From: Planctomycetota bacterium
GTDB lineage: Bacteria > Planctomycetota > Phycisphaerae > Phycisphaerales > UBA1924
NCBI GenBank assembly: GCA_003696675.1
Contig: RFGH01000057.1
Span: 49,243 to 113,242 of the forward strand
Direction: 5' to 3'
DNA length: 64,000 bases
The translations under genes were made by a program, and so were the position numbers. The stretch's first letter is position 1. Every line of letters starts with the position of its first letter. Positions 1-12,219 of the stretch are shown here, piece by piece. The notes below the pieces were generated by a model. That model did not search any database and was not told the DNA's origin. It saw only the letters and a list, made by a program, of their open reading frames with translations.

Positions 1-3636
<3,636 letters not shown>

Positions 3637-3664
<28 letters not shown>

Positions 3665-4602
3665 ACCCGCTTCCCAGGCAGAACGACCGGCGCCGTCGTG
3701 GCGAGGGCGGCGTCGACGGCCGGGCTCTGCGGGCGTCCGGCGGTCATGCGTGCCCGGACGTCATCGATCAATGCCGCGACCTCCGCGCGAGTGAGCTTGG
3801 CACCCGGCCCACGCTCGCCCACCAAAGAGAGCGTGTCGACGGCGAGCCGCAGGTTGATCGCATTGAACGCGATGACACCCGGGGCAGCCCCAGCGGACTC
3901 GAGCACGCGGACATAGTCCGCGGCCGATGCGAGATCGGCCCATGCCATCCTTTCGATCTCTCCGCGAGATACATCGCAGGGCAGGTACTTTCGATTGGCC
4001 ATGGCATCTTCGTGCTCGTCCCGGAGGATGTTGACGAGCTGGAGACCCTCGCCAAATGCGGGGGCGAGCCGGAGCAGCTCGCTCCTTGCCGAGGACAGCC
4101 GGCCCGCTACGGCTACGAAGAGCTCTGTCAGGAGTTCGCCGACGATCCCCGCGACCGCGTAGCAGTACGAACGAAGGGCCGAAACCCCCGACGGCGCCTC
4201 GGCCGACTCCAGATGGTCACGCATACCGCCGCAGGTACGTGCCAGGTGGGACGCGATCGTTTCCCGCGACTCGCTGTCGAGCGATTCAAAGGACGAGAGC
4301 ACAAGCGGAGCATGCTCTAGCAGCCGGGCGTACCCGGGCACTTTCACGGCACCATCAAGTACTTTGGTGGCGTCGTCCAGCAGCGTTCGCAACGCCGCGC
4401 CGTCGCTTGCTTTCTCCGAGAATTGAGAGAGCAGTGCCGCACGGCTCGCGGCATCCACGCCGGTCTCATCCTCGATCGTGTCCGCGATCCGGAACAGCAG
4501 GTAGGCCACACCGACCCGCTCCCGCAGCGGCGACTCGAGGAACGGGATCGACAGCGCGAAGGTCCGGCTTGTTTCCTGCAGCAGCGAATCGATCGTGATC
4601 AT
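3637..4602 (-). CDS. Squalene/phytoene synthase family protein (CrtM/CrtB-like), head-to-head prenyl condensation
   Basis: The 321-residue protein has both Asp-rich prenyl-diphosphate motifs: DTIED at residues 41-45 in AYLLFRIADTIEDE, and DEHED at 195-199 in LVNILRDEHED. It also has the YCYAVAGIVG helix of the trans-isoprenyl diphosphate synthase (head-to-head) fold. It should join two FPP (dehydrosqualene/squalene) or two GGPP (phytoene). The neighbourhood resembles the staphyloxanthin genes, so the C30 product is the better guess, but motifs cannot decide chain length. The start ATG overlaps the stop of the upstream desaturase by 4 bp, so the two are translationally coupled on the minus strand. 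The 3' end overlaps the CYTH gene. Confidence 0.9.
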
Positions 4603-6212
4603 CGCAGTCCCCCAACCGCCGCGCTCTCCGGGGGGTTGACCGTCGGGCGGAACCGGGTGGGATCGCCGCGGGACAGGTCAGGGGGTGAAACGCCGAGTTG
4701 CTCGCAAAGCATGGATGCGGTGATCTGTGCCGAAAGGAAGATCACCGGCAGCCCGGACCCCGGGTGCGTCCCGCCCCCCACCAGCCAGGCCCCTTCGCAG
4801 TACGGCAGGCGGTGCTGCGGACGCTTGTGAAGCATCTGGTCCAGCGAATGGGCTAGGTTGAACGTCGCCCCGTGATTGATGTTCATGCCCCGCCAATCGT
4901 CCGGGCTCAGACGGAGCTCGGCGCGGATCCTGTCCCGGAGATCGACTCCCAGAACCGATCGCATCCGGTCGAGAAGGAGCTCTCTGACCCGCGGCATCTC
5001 GGCGGACCAGTCGATCTTCGCTTTGCCGTTGGGCGTGGGCAGAAGGACATACAGGGCACTGTCACCGGACGGTGCGAGCGTCGAGTCGGTGCGGCTCGGG
5101 TTGCACACATAGAAGCTCGGATCATCGGTCAGCGTTCCGGCGGCCCCGTTTTTTCTCGAGATGTCCTCTAGATTCTGCTCGTACGCGGGCGCGGTCCGGA
5201 TGGTGTGATGGGGCAGATCCACAGGCCCATCGACACCGAGGTACAGCATCGCCGTTGAGCACGAGTACTTCTTCCGATCGAACGCCTCATCGCTGTCGCG
5301 GCCCCTCCACGCTTGGGGGATGAACCGCTTGATCGCCCAGGACGCGTCGGCGTTGATCACCGCGTGATCGCAGGCAACGACCTCACCGTCGCGCCGGCCG
5401 CCCAGCCGGAGCCCACGCACCCGCTTGCCGTTGTACTCGATGCCCTCGACCGGCACGCCGGTCTCGATCCGTCCGCCGGCATCGATGAAGGCCGCCGCAA
5501 GGGCGTGCATCAGCGCATTGCATCCGCCGATCGGATGCCAGACGCCATACTCGTATTCGATGTACGGGAGAATGGTGAAGAGGCTGGGGCACTCCATGGG
5601 GCTCATCCCGAGGTATTTGCTCTGGAATCCCACCGCCAATCGCACCGCCGGATGCTCGAAGTACCGGCTGTTCATGTCATGGACAGTAAGGTGTGGATTG
5701 ATGTAGGGCAGCGCCTTCATGGCGTCCGCCCTGAGAAGATCCAGAGGACCCCGGATCGCGCGGCGCAGGATCGGCTCCGCGGCGTCGAGCTTCTTCTGAT
5801 TGTGCCTGTAAAATGACCGGAACGCACGCCCGTCTGGAGCATGGATCGCGCCAATCCGCTCCGCCATGCGGTCGATGTCTTGCGTGGTATCGATCACCAC
5901 ATCAGCCGCATCCGGGCGTCCGATGACGAGGCGGTACATGGGGTCCAGCCGCCGAAGATCCACCTCGTCGGTCAGGGTTCGCCCGACCGATCCGAAGATC
6001 TCGTCGAGCACGTGCGGCATGAGAAAGAACGTAGGGCCGCGATCGAAGTGGTACTGACCGAGCGAGATGCGGGCGGTCCTTCCACCGATCGTCGGCTGCG
6101 CCTCGTAGACCGTGACATCCAGCCCCCGTGATGCCAGGAGCACGGCGGCGGCGAGCCCTCCCGGTCCGGCCCCCACCACCGCGATCTTCGCGTTCGTGCC
6201 GTCCTGTACCAA
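4599..6212 (-). CDS. Carotenoid desaturase, CrtI/CrtN family
   Basis: This FAD-dependent flavoprotein introduces conjugated double bonds into phytoene or dehydrosqualene. The N-terminal dinucleotide site is KIAVVGAGPGGLAAA, followed by E-rich strand end YEAQPTIGGR. The C-terminal CrtI-type FAD signature is VGGGTHPGSGLPVI then FLSAQITASM. The track ORF (589 aa) begins at 6368, which would overlap the divergent aldehyde dehydrogenase. I chose TTG 6212 because GGGAG sits 7 bases upstream and the flavin motif then begins at residue 9, giving 537 residues, close to its paralogue at 7748. ATG 6275 is the alternative. The THPGSGLPV form resembles CrtN desaturases more than CrtP oxygenases. It is coupled to the synthase gene downstream. 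Confidence 0.88.
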   Translation of the reverse strand: MVQDGTNAKIAVVGAGPGGLAAAVLLASRGLDVTVYEAQPTIGGRTARISLGQYHFDRGPTFFLMPHVLDEIFGSVGRTLTDEVDLRRLDPMYRLVIGRPDAADVVIDTTQDIDRMAERIGAIHAPDGRAFRSFYRHNQKKLDAAEPILRRAIRGPLDLLRADAMKALPYINPHLTVHDMNSRYFEHPAVRLAVGFQSKYLGMSPMECPSLFTILPYIEYEYGVWHPIGGCNALMHALAAAFIDAGGRIETGVPVEGIEYNGKRVRGLRLGGRRDGEVVACDHAVINADASWAIKRFIPQAWRGRDSDEAFDRKKYSCSTAMLYLGVDGPVDLPHHTIRTAPAYEQNLEDISRKNGAAGTLTDDPSFYVCNPSRTDSTLAPSGDSALYVLLPTPNGKAKIDWSAEMPRVRELLLDRMRSVLGVDLRDRIRAELRLSPDDWRGMNINHGATFNLAHSLDQMLHKRPQHRLPYCEGAWLVGGGTHPGSGLPVIFLSAQITASMLCEQLGVSPPDLSRGDPTRFRPTVNPPESAAVGGLR

Positions 6213-6313
6213 AGCGAATCTCCCAACCCTCGGCCGACGCTGGTAGCGTATCGGGTGTCGGGCTGGGTTCGGCATGTGTCCGCACCCGGATTCGCCCCAT
6301 CCGGGGTCGCCCC

Positions 6314-6320
6314 GAGGAGG
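6314..6320 (+). promoter_or_regulatory. Ribosome binding site fixing the aldehyde dehydrogenase start
   Basis: GAGGAGG lies 7 bases before GTG 6328. It is one of the strongest Shine-Dalgarno matches in the window, and it argues that translation begins there and not at ATG 6274, the track start, which lacks such a site. Confidence 0.75.
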
Positions 6321-6327
6321 CTCACGC

Positions 6328-7638
6328 GTGTTGGTGCCCCATCCCGAAGATCTCGCCTGGGTACGCAAGTTCAGGAAACGCCTTGCGAGCGAGATCCCTA
6401 CCGTGTGCCGCTTTGTTCAAGAGGAGCTGGGGCGGGGATCATTCGAGACCTTGACAGCCGATATCGTGCCGCTGCTATCGGCCTGCGTTTGGACCGAGCG
6501 GCATGCCCGCCGGCTCCTTCGTGCCCGCTCGGTGCCGGGAAAATCAATCTGGCAACTGGGTCAGCGCCATCGCGTCATCCGGGTACCTCTGGGACATGTC
6601 GGCATCATCGCGACATGGAACTATCCAGTCCAACTCCTTGGTATCCAGCTGATGCACGCGATCGCCGCGGGCAACCGCGTCACTGTCAAGCCGAGTGAGC
6701 GAACCCCCCGGACCCAGGGGTTTCTACTTCAGGTGGCGCGGGATGCGGGTCTCCCAGAATCGAGACTGAACTGGACCCGGTCAGATAGAGATGCAGGCGA
6801 AGCAATGCTCCGTGACTTGCGGTTCGACCATGTTGTCTTCACGGGTTCGACCAAGACAGGCCGACAAATCGCGGAATGTCTCGCCAAGTCCTTGACACCA
6901 AGTACATTAGAACTATCGGGGTGCGACAGCGCCATCGTCATGGACGAGGCTGATCTCCGCTTGGCGGCCCGTTCGATCGGCTTCGCTGTAATGCTGAACG
7001 CTGGCCAGACATGCATGGCCCCGCGCCGGGTGCTTCTCCCTGCACACCGTGCTGAACCTTTCGTAGCCGAGCTTTGCAAGTTCTTGTCAAATAGCCGCTT
7101 GAGCACATCGATCGACACCCCCGCTGCGACCGCTGCGGCACGAGCAGTTCTTGCGGCCGAGAAAGAAGGTGCGACGCGGCGGTTCGGGGATGCAGGTGCA
7201 GGCCAGTGGCCTGTGGTCGTTTCTGACTGCACGCCAACATGCGATTTGGTCCGACAGGAGCACTTTGCTCCTGTTCTGGCTATTGTGCCCACGGACTCGG
7301 ATGAAGAGTCCTTCCAGATCCACGCGCAGATTTCGCAGCGGTTGGCGACAAGTGTGTTCGTCGGAACTCGGGGGGATGAGTCAGCGATCGCGGCACGGCT
7401 GGGTTCGACGGTCGTCACATTCAATGATTGTGTGATCCCGACAGGACACCCCGGTGTCTCCATCGGGGGCATCGGGGCCAGCGGTTGGGGCTTGTCGCGG
7501 GGCGCAGTCGGCCTGTTGAGCATGACCCGCCCGGTGTTTGTTGCTCGCACATCCGCACGGATACGCACACCACTTGATCCACCGACGAAAAAGGTGGCGG
7601 CCAAAGCGGAGTCTTTTGTCCGCTGGTGGTATAGTTGA
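6328..7638 (+). CDS. Aldehyde dehydrogenase of the carotenoid locus (AldH-like)
   Basis: This is an NAD(P)-dependent aldehyde dehydrogenase of 436 residues. With GTG 6328 as start, the catalytic Cys lies at about 229 (NAGQTCMAPRR), the general-base Glu at about 195 (TLELSGCD), and the substrate-binding Asn in ATWNYP at about 98. Length fits the short class-3-like ALDHs. Its position between two CrtN-type genes and upstream of a glycosyltransferase suggests it oxidises a terminal carotenoid aldehyde to the carboxylate, the role of AldH in staphyloxanthin synthesis; that is inferred from context. It is the first gene of a four-gene plus-strand unit and is divergent from the CrtN-like gene, with about 115 bp between starts. 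Confidence 0.87.
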   Translation: MLVPHPEDLAWVRKFRKRLASEIPTVCRFVQEELGRGSFETLTADIVPLLSACVWTERHARRLLRARSVPGKSIWQLGQRHRVIRVPLGHVGIIATWNYPVQLLGIQLMHAIAAGNRVTVKPSERTPRTQGFLLQVARDAGLPESRLNWTRSDRDAGEAMLRDLRFDHVVFTGSTKTGRQIAECLAKSLTPSTLELSGCDSAIVMDEADLRLAARSIGFAVMLNAGQTCMAPRRVLLPAHRAEPFVAELCKFLSNSRLSTSIDTPAATAAARAVLAAEKEGATRRFGDAGAGQWPVVVSDCTPTCDLVRQEHFAPVLAIVPTDSDEESFQIHAQISQRLATSVFVGTRGDESAIAARLGSTVVTFNDCVIPTGHPGVSIGGIGASGWGLSRGAVGLLSMTRPVFVARTSARIRTPLDPPTKKVAAKAESFVRWWYS

Positions 7639-7645
7639 ACGTACG

Positions 7646-7714
7646 CCGGACTGCGAAGTCGATTGCGAATTTCTGAGCTTTCGGCGAGTCTATCAGAACC
7701 CGGACCGCGAAGTC
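7646..7714 (+). repeat. Pair of 15-bp direct repeats in the leader of the CrtP-like gene
   Basis: CCGGACTGCGAAGTC at 7646-7660 and CCGGACCGCGAAGTC at 7700-7714 match at 14 of 15 bases and are 54 bp apart, in the 109-bp gap between the aldehyde dehydrogenase stop and the next start. The second copy can fold as CGGAC/GTCCG with a 6-base loop. It may be a regulator or RNA-binding site; no known motif was recognised. Confidence 0.45.
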
Positions 7715-7747
7715 CGTGTTGCTCTTTAGTGATCGGGTAGGTGAAAC

Positions 7748-9343
7748 ATGCATGTAGTCGTAATCGGCGGTGGTTTGGCGGGACTGGCTTCGGCGGTCGA
7801 ACTGCGAAACCGTGGCGCCGATGTCACGCTGATCGAAGCGAACACGCACCTTGGCGGCAAGATGAATGTGCTGTCGGAAGCCGGGTTTACTTTCGACATG
7901 GGGCCGACCATTCTGACGCTACCGGAAGTGCTGTGCGGGATCATCCGTCGCTCGGGGCGGCGCGTGGAAGACCTGATCGATCTGGTCCGTCTTGATCCTC
8001 AATGGAGGTGCCACTATGAGGATGGGACAGTCTTGGATCTCAAGGACGGCGTCGACGAGATGGCCACCTACCTTGACGAGGTGTTCCAGGGATCGGGCGC
8101 GGGCGCCGAGTTTCGTTCGTTTCTGGCCTACGCCAGACGGATGAACCGTCTCAGCCGTTCTGTATTCTTCTACCGCGATCTTGGCAATGTCATGGATGTG
8201 ATCCGCGCCTCGCCAAAGAGCGACCCCGCAGTGATGTGGGACGCCATGGCGATGCGGCTCCACTCCACAGTTGCCGCTACGGTCGCCAAGCACATCCACG
8301 ATCCCCGTGTTCGCCAGCTCGTCGAGCACTTCCTTCAGTATGTCGGTTCCAGCCCGTTCCTTGCCCCTGCAATCCTGACCATGATCGCCAGTGTTCAGCT
8401 CGATCAGGGCTGCTGGTACGCCATGGGGGGGACCCGCATGGTGGCTCGAGCCCTCGAACGACTCGCGAGAGAATCGGGTGTCGACTGCAGAACCGGTGTG
8501 CGTGTGAGCTCCATCCTGCACACAAATGGGCGAGCGACCGGCGTACGGCTTGAAAGCGGCGAGGAGATCTGCGCTGACGCCGTAGTGTCGAACTGTGATG
8601 TGCAACGGACCCTTACCAATCTGATCGATACCCCCGCAGCACACCACGAGCGTCGTTCAATCGCGAGAAAGTACACACCCGCTTGTTCCGGAGTGGTCCT
8701 GTATCTGGGACTGAATCGTCAATACGATCACCTCGCCCATCACAACTTCATCTTCAGTCAGGATTCTCACGAGGAGTTCGACGATATTTACAAAAGGGGG
8801 ATCCCCGCACGCGATCCTACGCTGTACATTGCCGCTCCGAGCCGCACCGACCCGGATCAGGCCCCTTCCGGGTGCGAAGCCCTTTACATCTTGGTGCACA
8901 CACCCTACATCCGGGAGGGATCGATCCAGTCGCGACAAGACGAGTTCATTCGGGCCTACCGCCCGGTCATCATGGAAAAGTTGTCTCGGTTCGGGATGGC
9001 GGATATTCAAGACCACATTGTGGTCGAAAGGTCCCTCCTGCCACGCGGGATCGAAAGGATGTACAACGCAGAAGGCGGCGCGATCTATGGGCTCACCAGC
9101 CACGGCAGGCTGCACGGCGGATTCAAGCCAAGAAACACTTCGCAGGCTCTTGAACGCCTGTATTTGGCCGGCGGCAGTGTGAATCCGGGACCCGGCGTAC
9201 CGATGGTGCTCATGAGCGGTGTCACTGCCGCGGATGCAGTGGCCCGTGATCTGGGGTTAGAGCGGCCGAATCTCCAAGCTACAAGTGCCCCGCCCGGCAC
9301 TGGTGAGTTCCGGTTCGTCGAAGAAACCGCTGCCGTCGGATGA
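7748..9343 (+). CDS. CrtI/CrtP-family carotenoid oxidoreductase
   Basis: The 531-residue FAD protein is a paralogue of the desaturase at 4599-6212. The N-terminus MHVVVIGGGLAGLASA is the dinucleotide fold, followed by GGKMNVL and FDMGPTILTLP, a segment typical of CrtN/CrtP enzymes. The C-terminal FAD signature reads LAGGSVNPGPGVPMV, then LMSGVTAADAV. Having two such enzymes flanking an aldehyde dehydrogenase suggests that one desaturates and the other oxidises the terminal methyl group to an aldehyde (CrtP role). I assign the oxygenase role here tentatively. AGGTGA sits just upstream of the ATG. The stop overlaps the next start by 4 bp. Confidence 0.88.
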   Translation: MHVVVIGGGLAGLASAVELRNRGADVTLIEANTHLGGKMNVLSEAGFTFDMGPTILTLPEVLCGIIRRSGRRVEDLIDLVRLDPQWRCHYEDGTVLDLKDGVDEMATYLDEVFQGSGAGAEFRSFLAYARRMNRLSRSVFFYRDLGNVMDVIRASPKSDPAVMWDAMAMRLHSTVAATVAKHIHDPRVRQLVEHFLQYVGSSPFLAPAILTMIASVQLDQGCWYAMGGTRMVARALERLARESGVDCRTGVRVSSILHTNGRATGVRLESGEEICADAVVSNCDVQRTLTNLIDTPAAHHERRSIARKYTPACSGVVLYLGLNRQYDHLAHHNFIFSQDSHEEFDDIYKRGIPARDPTLYIAAPSRTDPDQAPSGCEALYILVHTPYIREGSIQSRQDEFIRAYRPVIMEKLSRFGMADIQDHIVVERSLLPRGIERMYNAEGGAIYGLTSHGRLHGGFKPRNTSQALERLYLAGGSVNPGPGVPMVLMSGVTAADAVARDLGLERPNLQATSAPPGTGEFRFVEETAAVG

Positions 9344-10125
9344 GTGGATGTCTCGCGCCAGCCCGGCCTTCGACGCGTTTCCGCCAAATGTTTGGCTGGT
9401 ACACCACGCGACTCATCAAAAAACGCTTCAACGCGCTTCGAGTAGAGCGCAAGTCCATCGAGATCCTCAACAGCCTCAGAGATGACAAGGGCCCGATCCT
9501 CCTCGCGATGAACCACGCGTCCTGGTGGGATCCACTCATCGGGCTCGTGCTCTGCGAGCGATTTCTTCCATATCACACTGGGTCTGCTCCGATGGACATG
9601 GAGCAGTGGAAGACATTTCGCTTCATGCGCAGGCTGGGCCTGTTTGGACTCGATCCGGGCCACCCTGATGCACTCCGTGAGATGGTCGATCATGTGAGTG
9701 GCCTCGTCGAGGCTAGGCCTCGCACGGTCTTTGTCATCACTCCGCAAGGGGCATTTACGGATGTCCGAACCCCGATCCGAGTACGCCCTGGCCTTGCAAC
9801 ACTGGCAACCCGTTTGCCGCACGCGAAGTTATACTCCGTCGCCTGCGAGTACGCATTCTGGACGGATCAGCGGCCCGAGGTGTTTCTGCGTGTAACACAG
9901 GTACAGCGTCCGGTGGTATCGACCATCCCAGGCTGGCAAAGGGCGATCAAAAGAGGCATGCAGCAAAACCAAGATGAGCTTGGGGGACTGGTCGTGAAGA
10001 GAGATCCAGATGCGTTTGACCTTCTCGTCGCCTGCAGTGGATCCAGAGTCAATCCAGCGTACGACCTAATGGCCAAGATCAGAGGTCGATCAACCGTAGT
10101 CCGATCAAGGGAACATACCGCTTGA
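9340..10125 (+). CDS. PlsC-type (LPLAT) acyltransferase of the carotenoid locus
   Basis: The 261-residue protein has the HxxxxD catalytic block of glycerophosphate/lysophospholipid acyltransferases (AMNHASWWDP), then ITPQGAF in the place of the family EGTR substrate block. Such enzymes transfer an acyl chain from acyl-CoA or acyl-ACP. Here the context (CrtP-like enzyme before, glycosyltransferase after, 4-bp overlaps on both sides) suggests acylation of the sugar on a carotenoid glycosyl ester. That is the job CrtO does in Staphylococcus, but CrtO is from a different family, so this would be a non-orthologous replacement. Phospholipid synthesis remains possible. Confidence 0.82.
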   Translation: MSGCLAPARPSTRFRQMFGWYTTRLIKKRFNALRVERKSIEILNSLRDDKGPILLAMNHASWWDPLIGLVLCERFLPYHTGSAPMDMEQWKTFRFMRRLGLFGLDPGHPDALREMVDHVSGLVEARPRTVFVITPQGAFTDVRTPIRVRPGLATLATRLPHAKLYSVACEYAFWTDQRPEVFLRVTQVQRPVVSTIPGWQRAIKRGMQQNQDELGGLVVKRDPDAFDLLVACSGSRVNPAYDLMAKIRGRSTVVRSREHTA

Positions 10126-11798
10126 CTCCTCTTGCCCTGTTGATGGTGTTCGCACTTTTGATCGCCTGCGGTGCGCTTGCGATGACGGCCTGGAATCTTC
10201 GGGTCTACAGAGCACCCCGGTCTGATGGTGCGGTCGACGGTGAACTGGTTTCCGTCTGCATCCCAGCGAGGAACGAAGAGCACAACATCGAGGCATGCCT
10301 CCGCTCCGTGCTGCGATCGGTGCATCCCATCGAAGTGCTTGTTTACGACGACGAAAGCACGGACGCAACCCCGGTCATCTTGGCGCGGCTCATACAGGAA
10401 GATACGCGGATCCGACAAGTTCCCACAGTTCCCTTGCCGGAGGGGTGGTCCGGCAAGCAGCACGCGTGCGATCGAATGGGCCGCGCGGCCGCCGGGAAGT
10501 GGGTGCTTTTCATCGATGCCGATGTCCGGTTCGAGCCAGATGCAGTGGCCTGCGCTGTGGACTTCGCCCGCGTGAGCGGTTGTTCATTGGTGTCTACCTT
10601 TCCGAGGCAGATATGCGGCACCTTCGGTGAGCTGCTCCAGGTTCCGATGATATTCTTCATCCTCTTTAGCTATCTGCCCTTCGGGCGGATGCGCAGAACT
10701 ACGCAGCCATCTGCGAGCGCGGCATGCGGGCAGTTCATCCTCGCCGATCGAGAGGCCTATCTGAATATCGGTGGCCACGCGGCATTCAAGGACTCCATGC
10801 ACGATGGTGTTCGCATGCCACGAGCTTTCCGCAAGAAGGGGTACCGCACCGATCTCTTCGATGGCACCCGCCTTGTTTCTGTCAGGATGTACCAAGGCTT
10901 CGCCCAGTCCTGGAGAGGATTCGCGAAGAACGCGTACGAGGGGCTCGGATCGGTTTCTCTCTTAGTGTTCCTGACAGTCATGCATGCCGTTGGCCATGCG
11001 AGCGCGTGGGTCGTTATGCCGATCGCCTTCGCCGCCGGTGACCCACTCGCAGGAACGCTTGGGCTCGTGTCAATGGGCGCCAATGTCACGCAACGAGCAG
11101 CACTATGCAAACGGTTTGAACACCCGCTCTGGCTGGCGTTACTCCATCCGGTCTCCGTGCTGCTCATGACGGCGGTCCAGTGGGACAGCCTCCGAATCCA
11201 TCTCCGCCGGGGCCGCACATGGAGGGGACGATCGCTCGGGCAGAGCGGTTCGGAGCGTGTTGTGCTAGTCGATGAGCTGGATCGCGAACTTGGCACAGCT
11301 GAGAAGATTCAAGCACATCGGAACGGGGGCTGCCTCCACCGCGCATTCAGCGTTTTCCTCTTCGACGGACAGGGCCGACTGCTGCTGCAGCGTCGAGCAG
11401 CCGGGAAATATCACTTCGGCGGGCTGTGGACAAATACCTGCTGCAGCCATCCCCGTCCCGGTGAGTTGCCAATGAATGCGGCTCGACGCCGACTCGGAGA
11501 AGAGATGGGCATCGATGTGGAGCTCCACCCCGCGGGCACCTTCGTGTATGAAGCCCACGACCCTAGCTCGGGATTGACAGAGCGAGAGCTCGACCATGTT
11601 CTTGTCGGTCGCTTCGACGGCTCCCCAAGCCCAAACCCCGACGAGGTTTGTGACTGGCGTTGGATCTCGTTTGATGATCTGGACGCCGAACTCCGGGCGG
11701 TGCCCGATGAGTTCACTCCCTGGTTTCGACCCGCATGGGAGAAGGCCCGCCCGATGCTCGATGCAGCGGGACTGTTCAGCCCAGTGCCCGCCCGATGA
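10122..11798 (+). CDS. Fusion: CrtQ-like GT2 glycosyltransferase + type 1 isopentenyl-diphosphate isomerase
   Basis: The TTG start at 10122 overlaps the previous stop (TTGA) with AAGGGA upstream. N-terminal membrane helix (about 3-23), then a GT-A glycosyltransferase family 2 domain: VSVCIPARNEEHNI, VYDDESTD, LPEGWSGKQHAC, metal site FIDADV (about 131-135), and QSWRGFAKNAYEG, followed by hydrophobic helices. From about residue 378 the chain becomes a complete Nudix-type IPP isomerase: GCLHRAFSVFLFD, GGLWTNTCCSHP (catalytic Cys), the Nudix-like ARRRLGEEMGI, and TERELDHVLVG (catalytic Glu), ending near the C-terminus. The first half fits CrtQ-type transfer of glucose to a carotenoid acid; the second supplies DMAPP for the pathway. 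The reading frame is uninterrupted, so this is a true fusion and not adjacent ORFs. Confidence 0.9.
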   Translation: MTPLALLMVFALLIACGALAMTAWNLRVYRAPRSDGAVDGELVSVCIPARNEEHNIEACLRSVLRSVHPIEVLVYDDESTDATPVILARLIQEDTRIRQVPTVPLPEGWSGKQHACDRMGRAAAGKWVLFIDADVRFEPDAVACAVDFARVSGCSLVSTFPRQICGTFGELLQVPMIFFILFSYLPFGRMRRTTQPSASAACGQFILADREAYLNIGGHAAFKDSMHDGVRMPRAFRKKGYRTDLFDGTRLVSVRMYQGFAQSWRGFAKNAYEGLGSVSLLVFLTVMHAVGHASAWVVMPIAFAAGDPLAGTLGLVSMGANVTQRAALCKRFEHPLWLALLHPVSVLLMTAVQWDSLRIHLRRGRTWRGRSLGQSGSERVVLVDELDRELGTAEKIQAHRNGGCLHRAFSVFLFDGQGRLLLQRRAAGKYHFGGLWTNTCCSHPRPGELPMNAARRRLGEEMGIDVELHPAGTFVYEAHDPSSGLTERELDHVLVGRFDGSPSPNPDEVCDWRWISFDDLDAELRAVPDEFTPWFRPAWEKARPMLDAAGLFSPVPAR

Positions 11799-12219
11799 GC
11801 CCGGCGTGCTTGCCAACCGACAGATCACCCACGACCCGATCCCTGACGGTCCCGTCCGTATCGATCAGGAAAGTGGCTCGCCGTGTAAAGAGACCGAAAG
11901 GTCCGGAGACGCCATAGGCTCTGATCACCGATTTGTCGGTATCCGCCAATAACGCGAAAGGCAGATTGTGCTTGTCCGCAAACCTGGAGTGTGATGCGAC
12001 GGATTGGGGGCTGATCGCGACGACCCTATAGCCGGAGGCCCTGAGCCGGTCATGCTGATCGCGGACCATGCAGGCCTGGGCGGTGCAGAGCGGTGTGAAA
12101 TCCGCGGGGTAGAAATAGACCACCACCGGACCTTCCGCGAGCAATTCGGACAGCCGGACAGTCCGGCCATCATGCGATGGGAGTGTGAAATCGGGCGCTT
12201 GGTCTCCCACACCAATCAT
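11776..12219 (-). CDS. Peroxiredoxin, Bcp/AhpC-TSA family
   Basis: The 147-residue thioredoxin-fold peroxidase reduces H2O2 and organic hydroperoxides. The peroxidatic Cys45 and resolving Cys50 are in PADFTPLCTAQAC, the same spacing as in E. coli Bcp, although the usual TPGCT is TPLCT. The N-terminus VGDQAPDFTLPSHDG and the FLIDTDGTVR strand are typical. The start overlaps the upstream lipoprotein stop by 4 bp. The 3' end overlaps the convergent glycosyltransferase-Idi gene by 23 bp. A link to carotenoid antioxidant function is possible from proximity only. Confidence 0.92.
   Translation of the reverse strand: MIGVGDQAPDFTLPSHDGRTVRLSELLAEGPVVVYFYPADFTPLCTAQACMVRDQHDRLRASGYRVVAISPQSVASHSRFADKHNLPFALLADTDKSVIRAYGVSGPFGLFTRRATFLIDTDGTVRDRVVGDLSVGKHAGLIGRALG

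Noticed and set aside
6274-6327. Upstream ATG of the aldehyde dehydrogenase ORF
   Set aside because: No ribosome binding site; GAGGAGG points to GTG 6328 instead.
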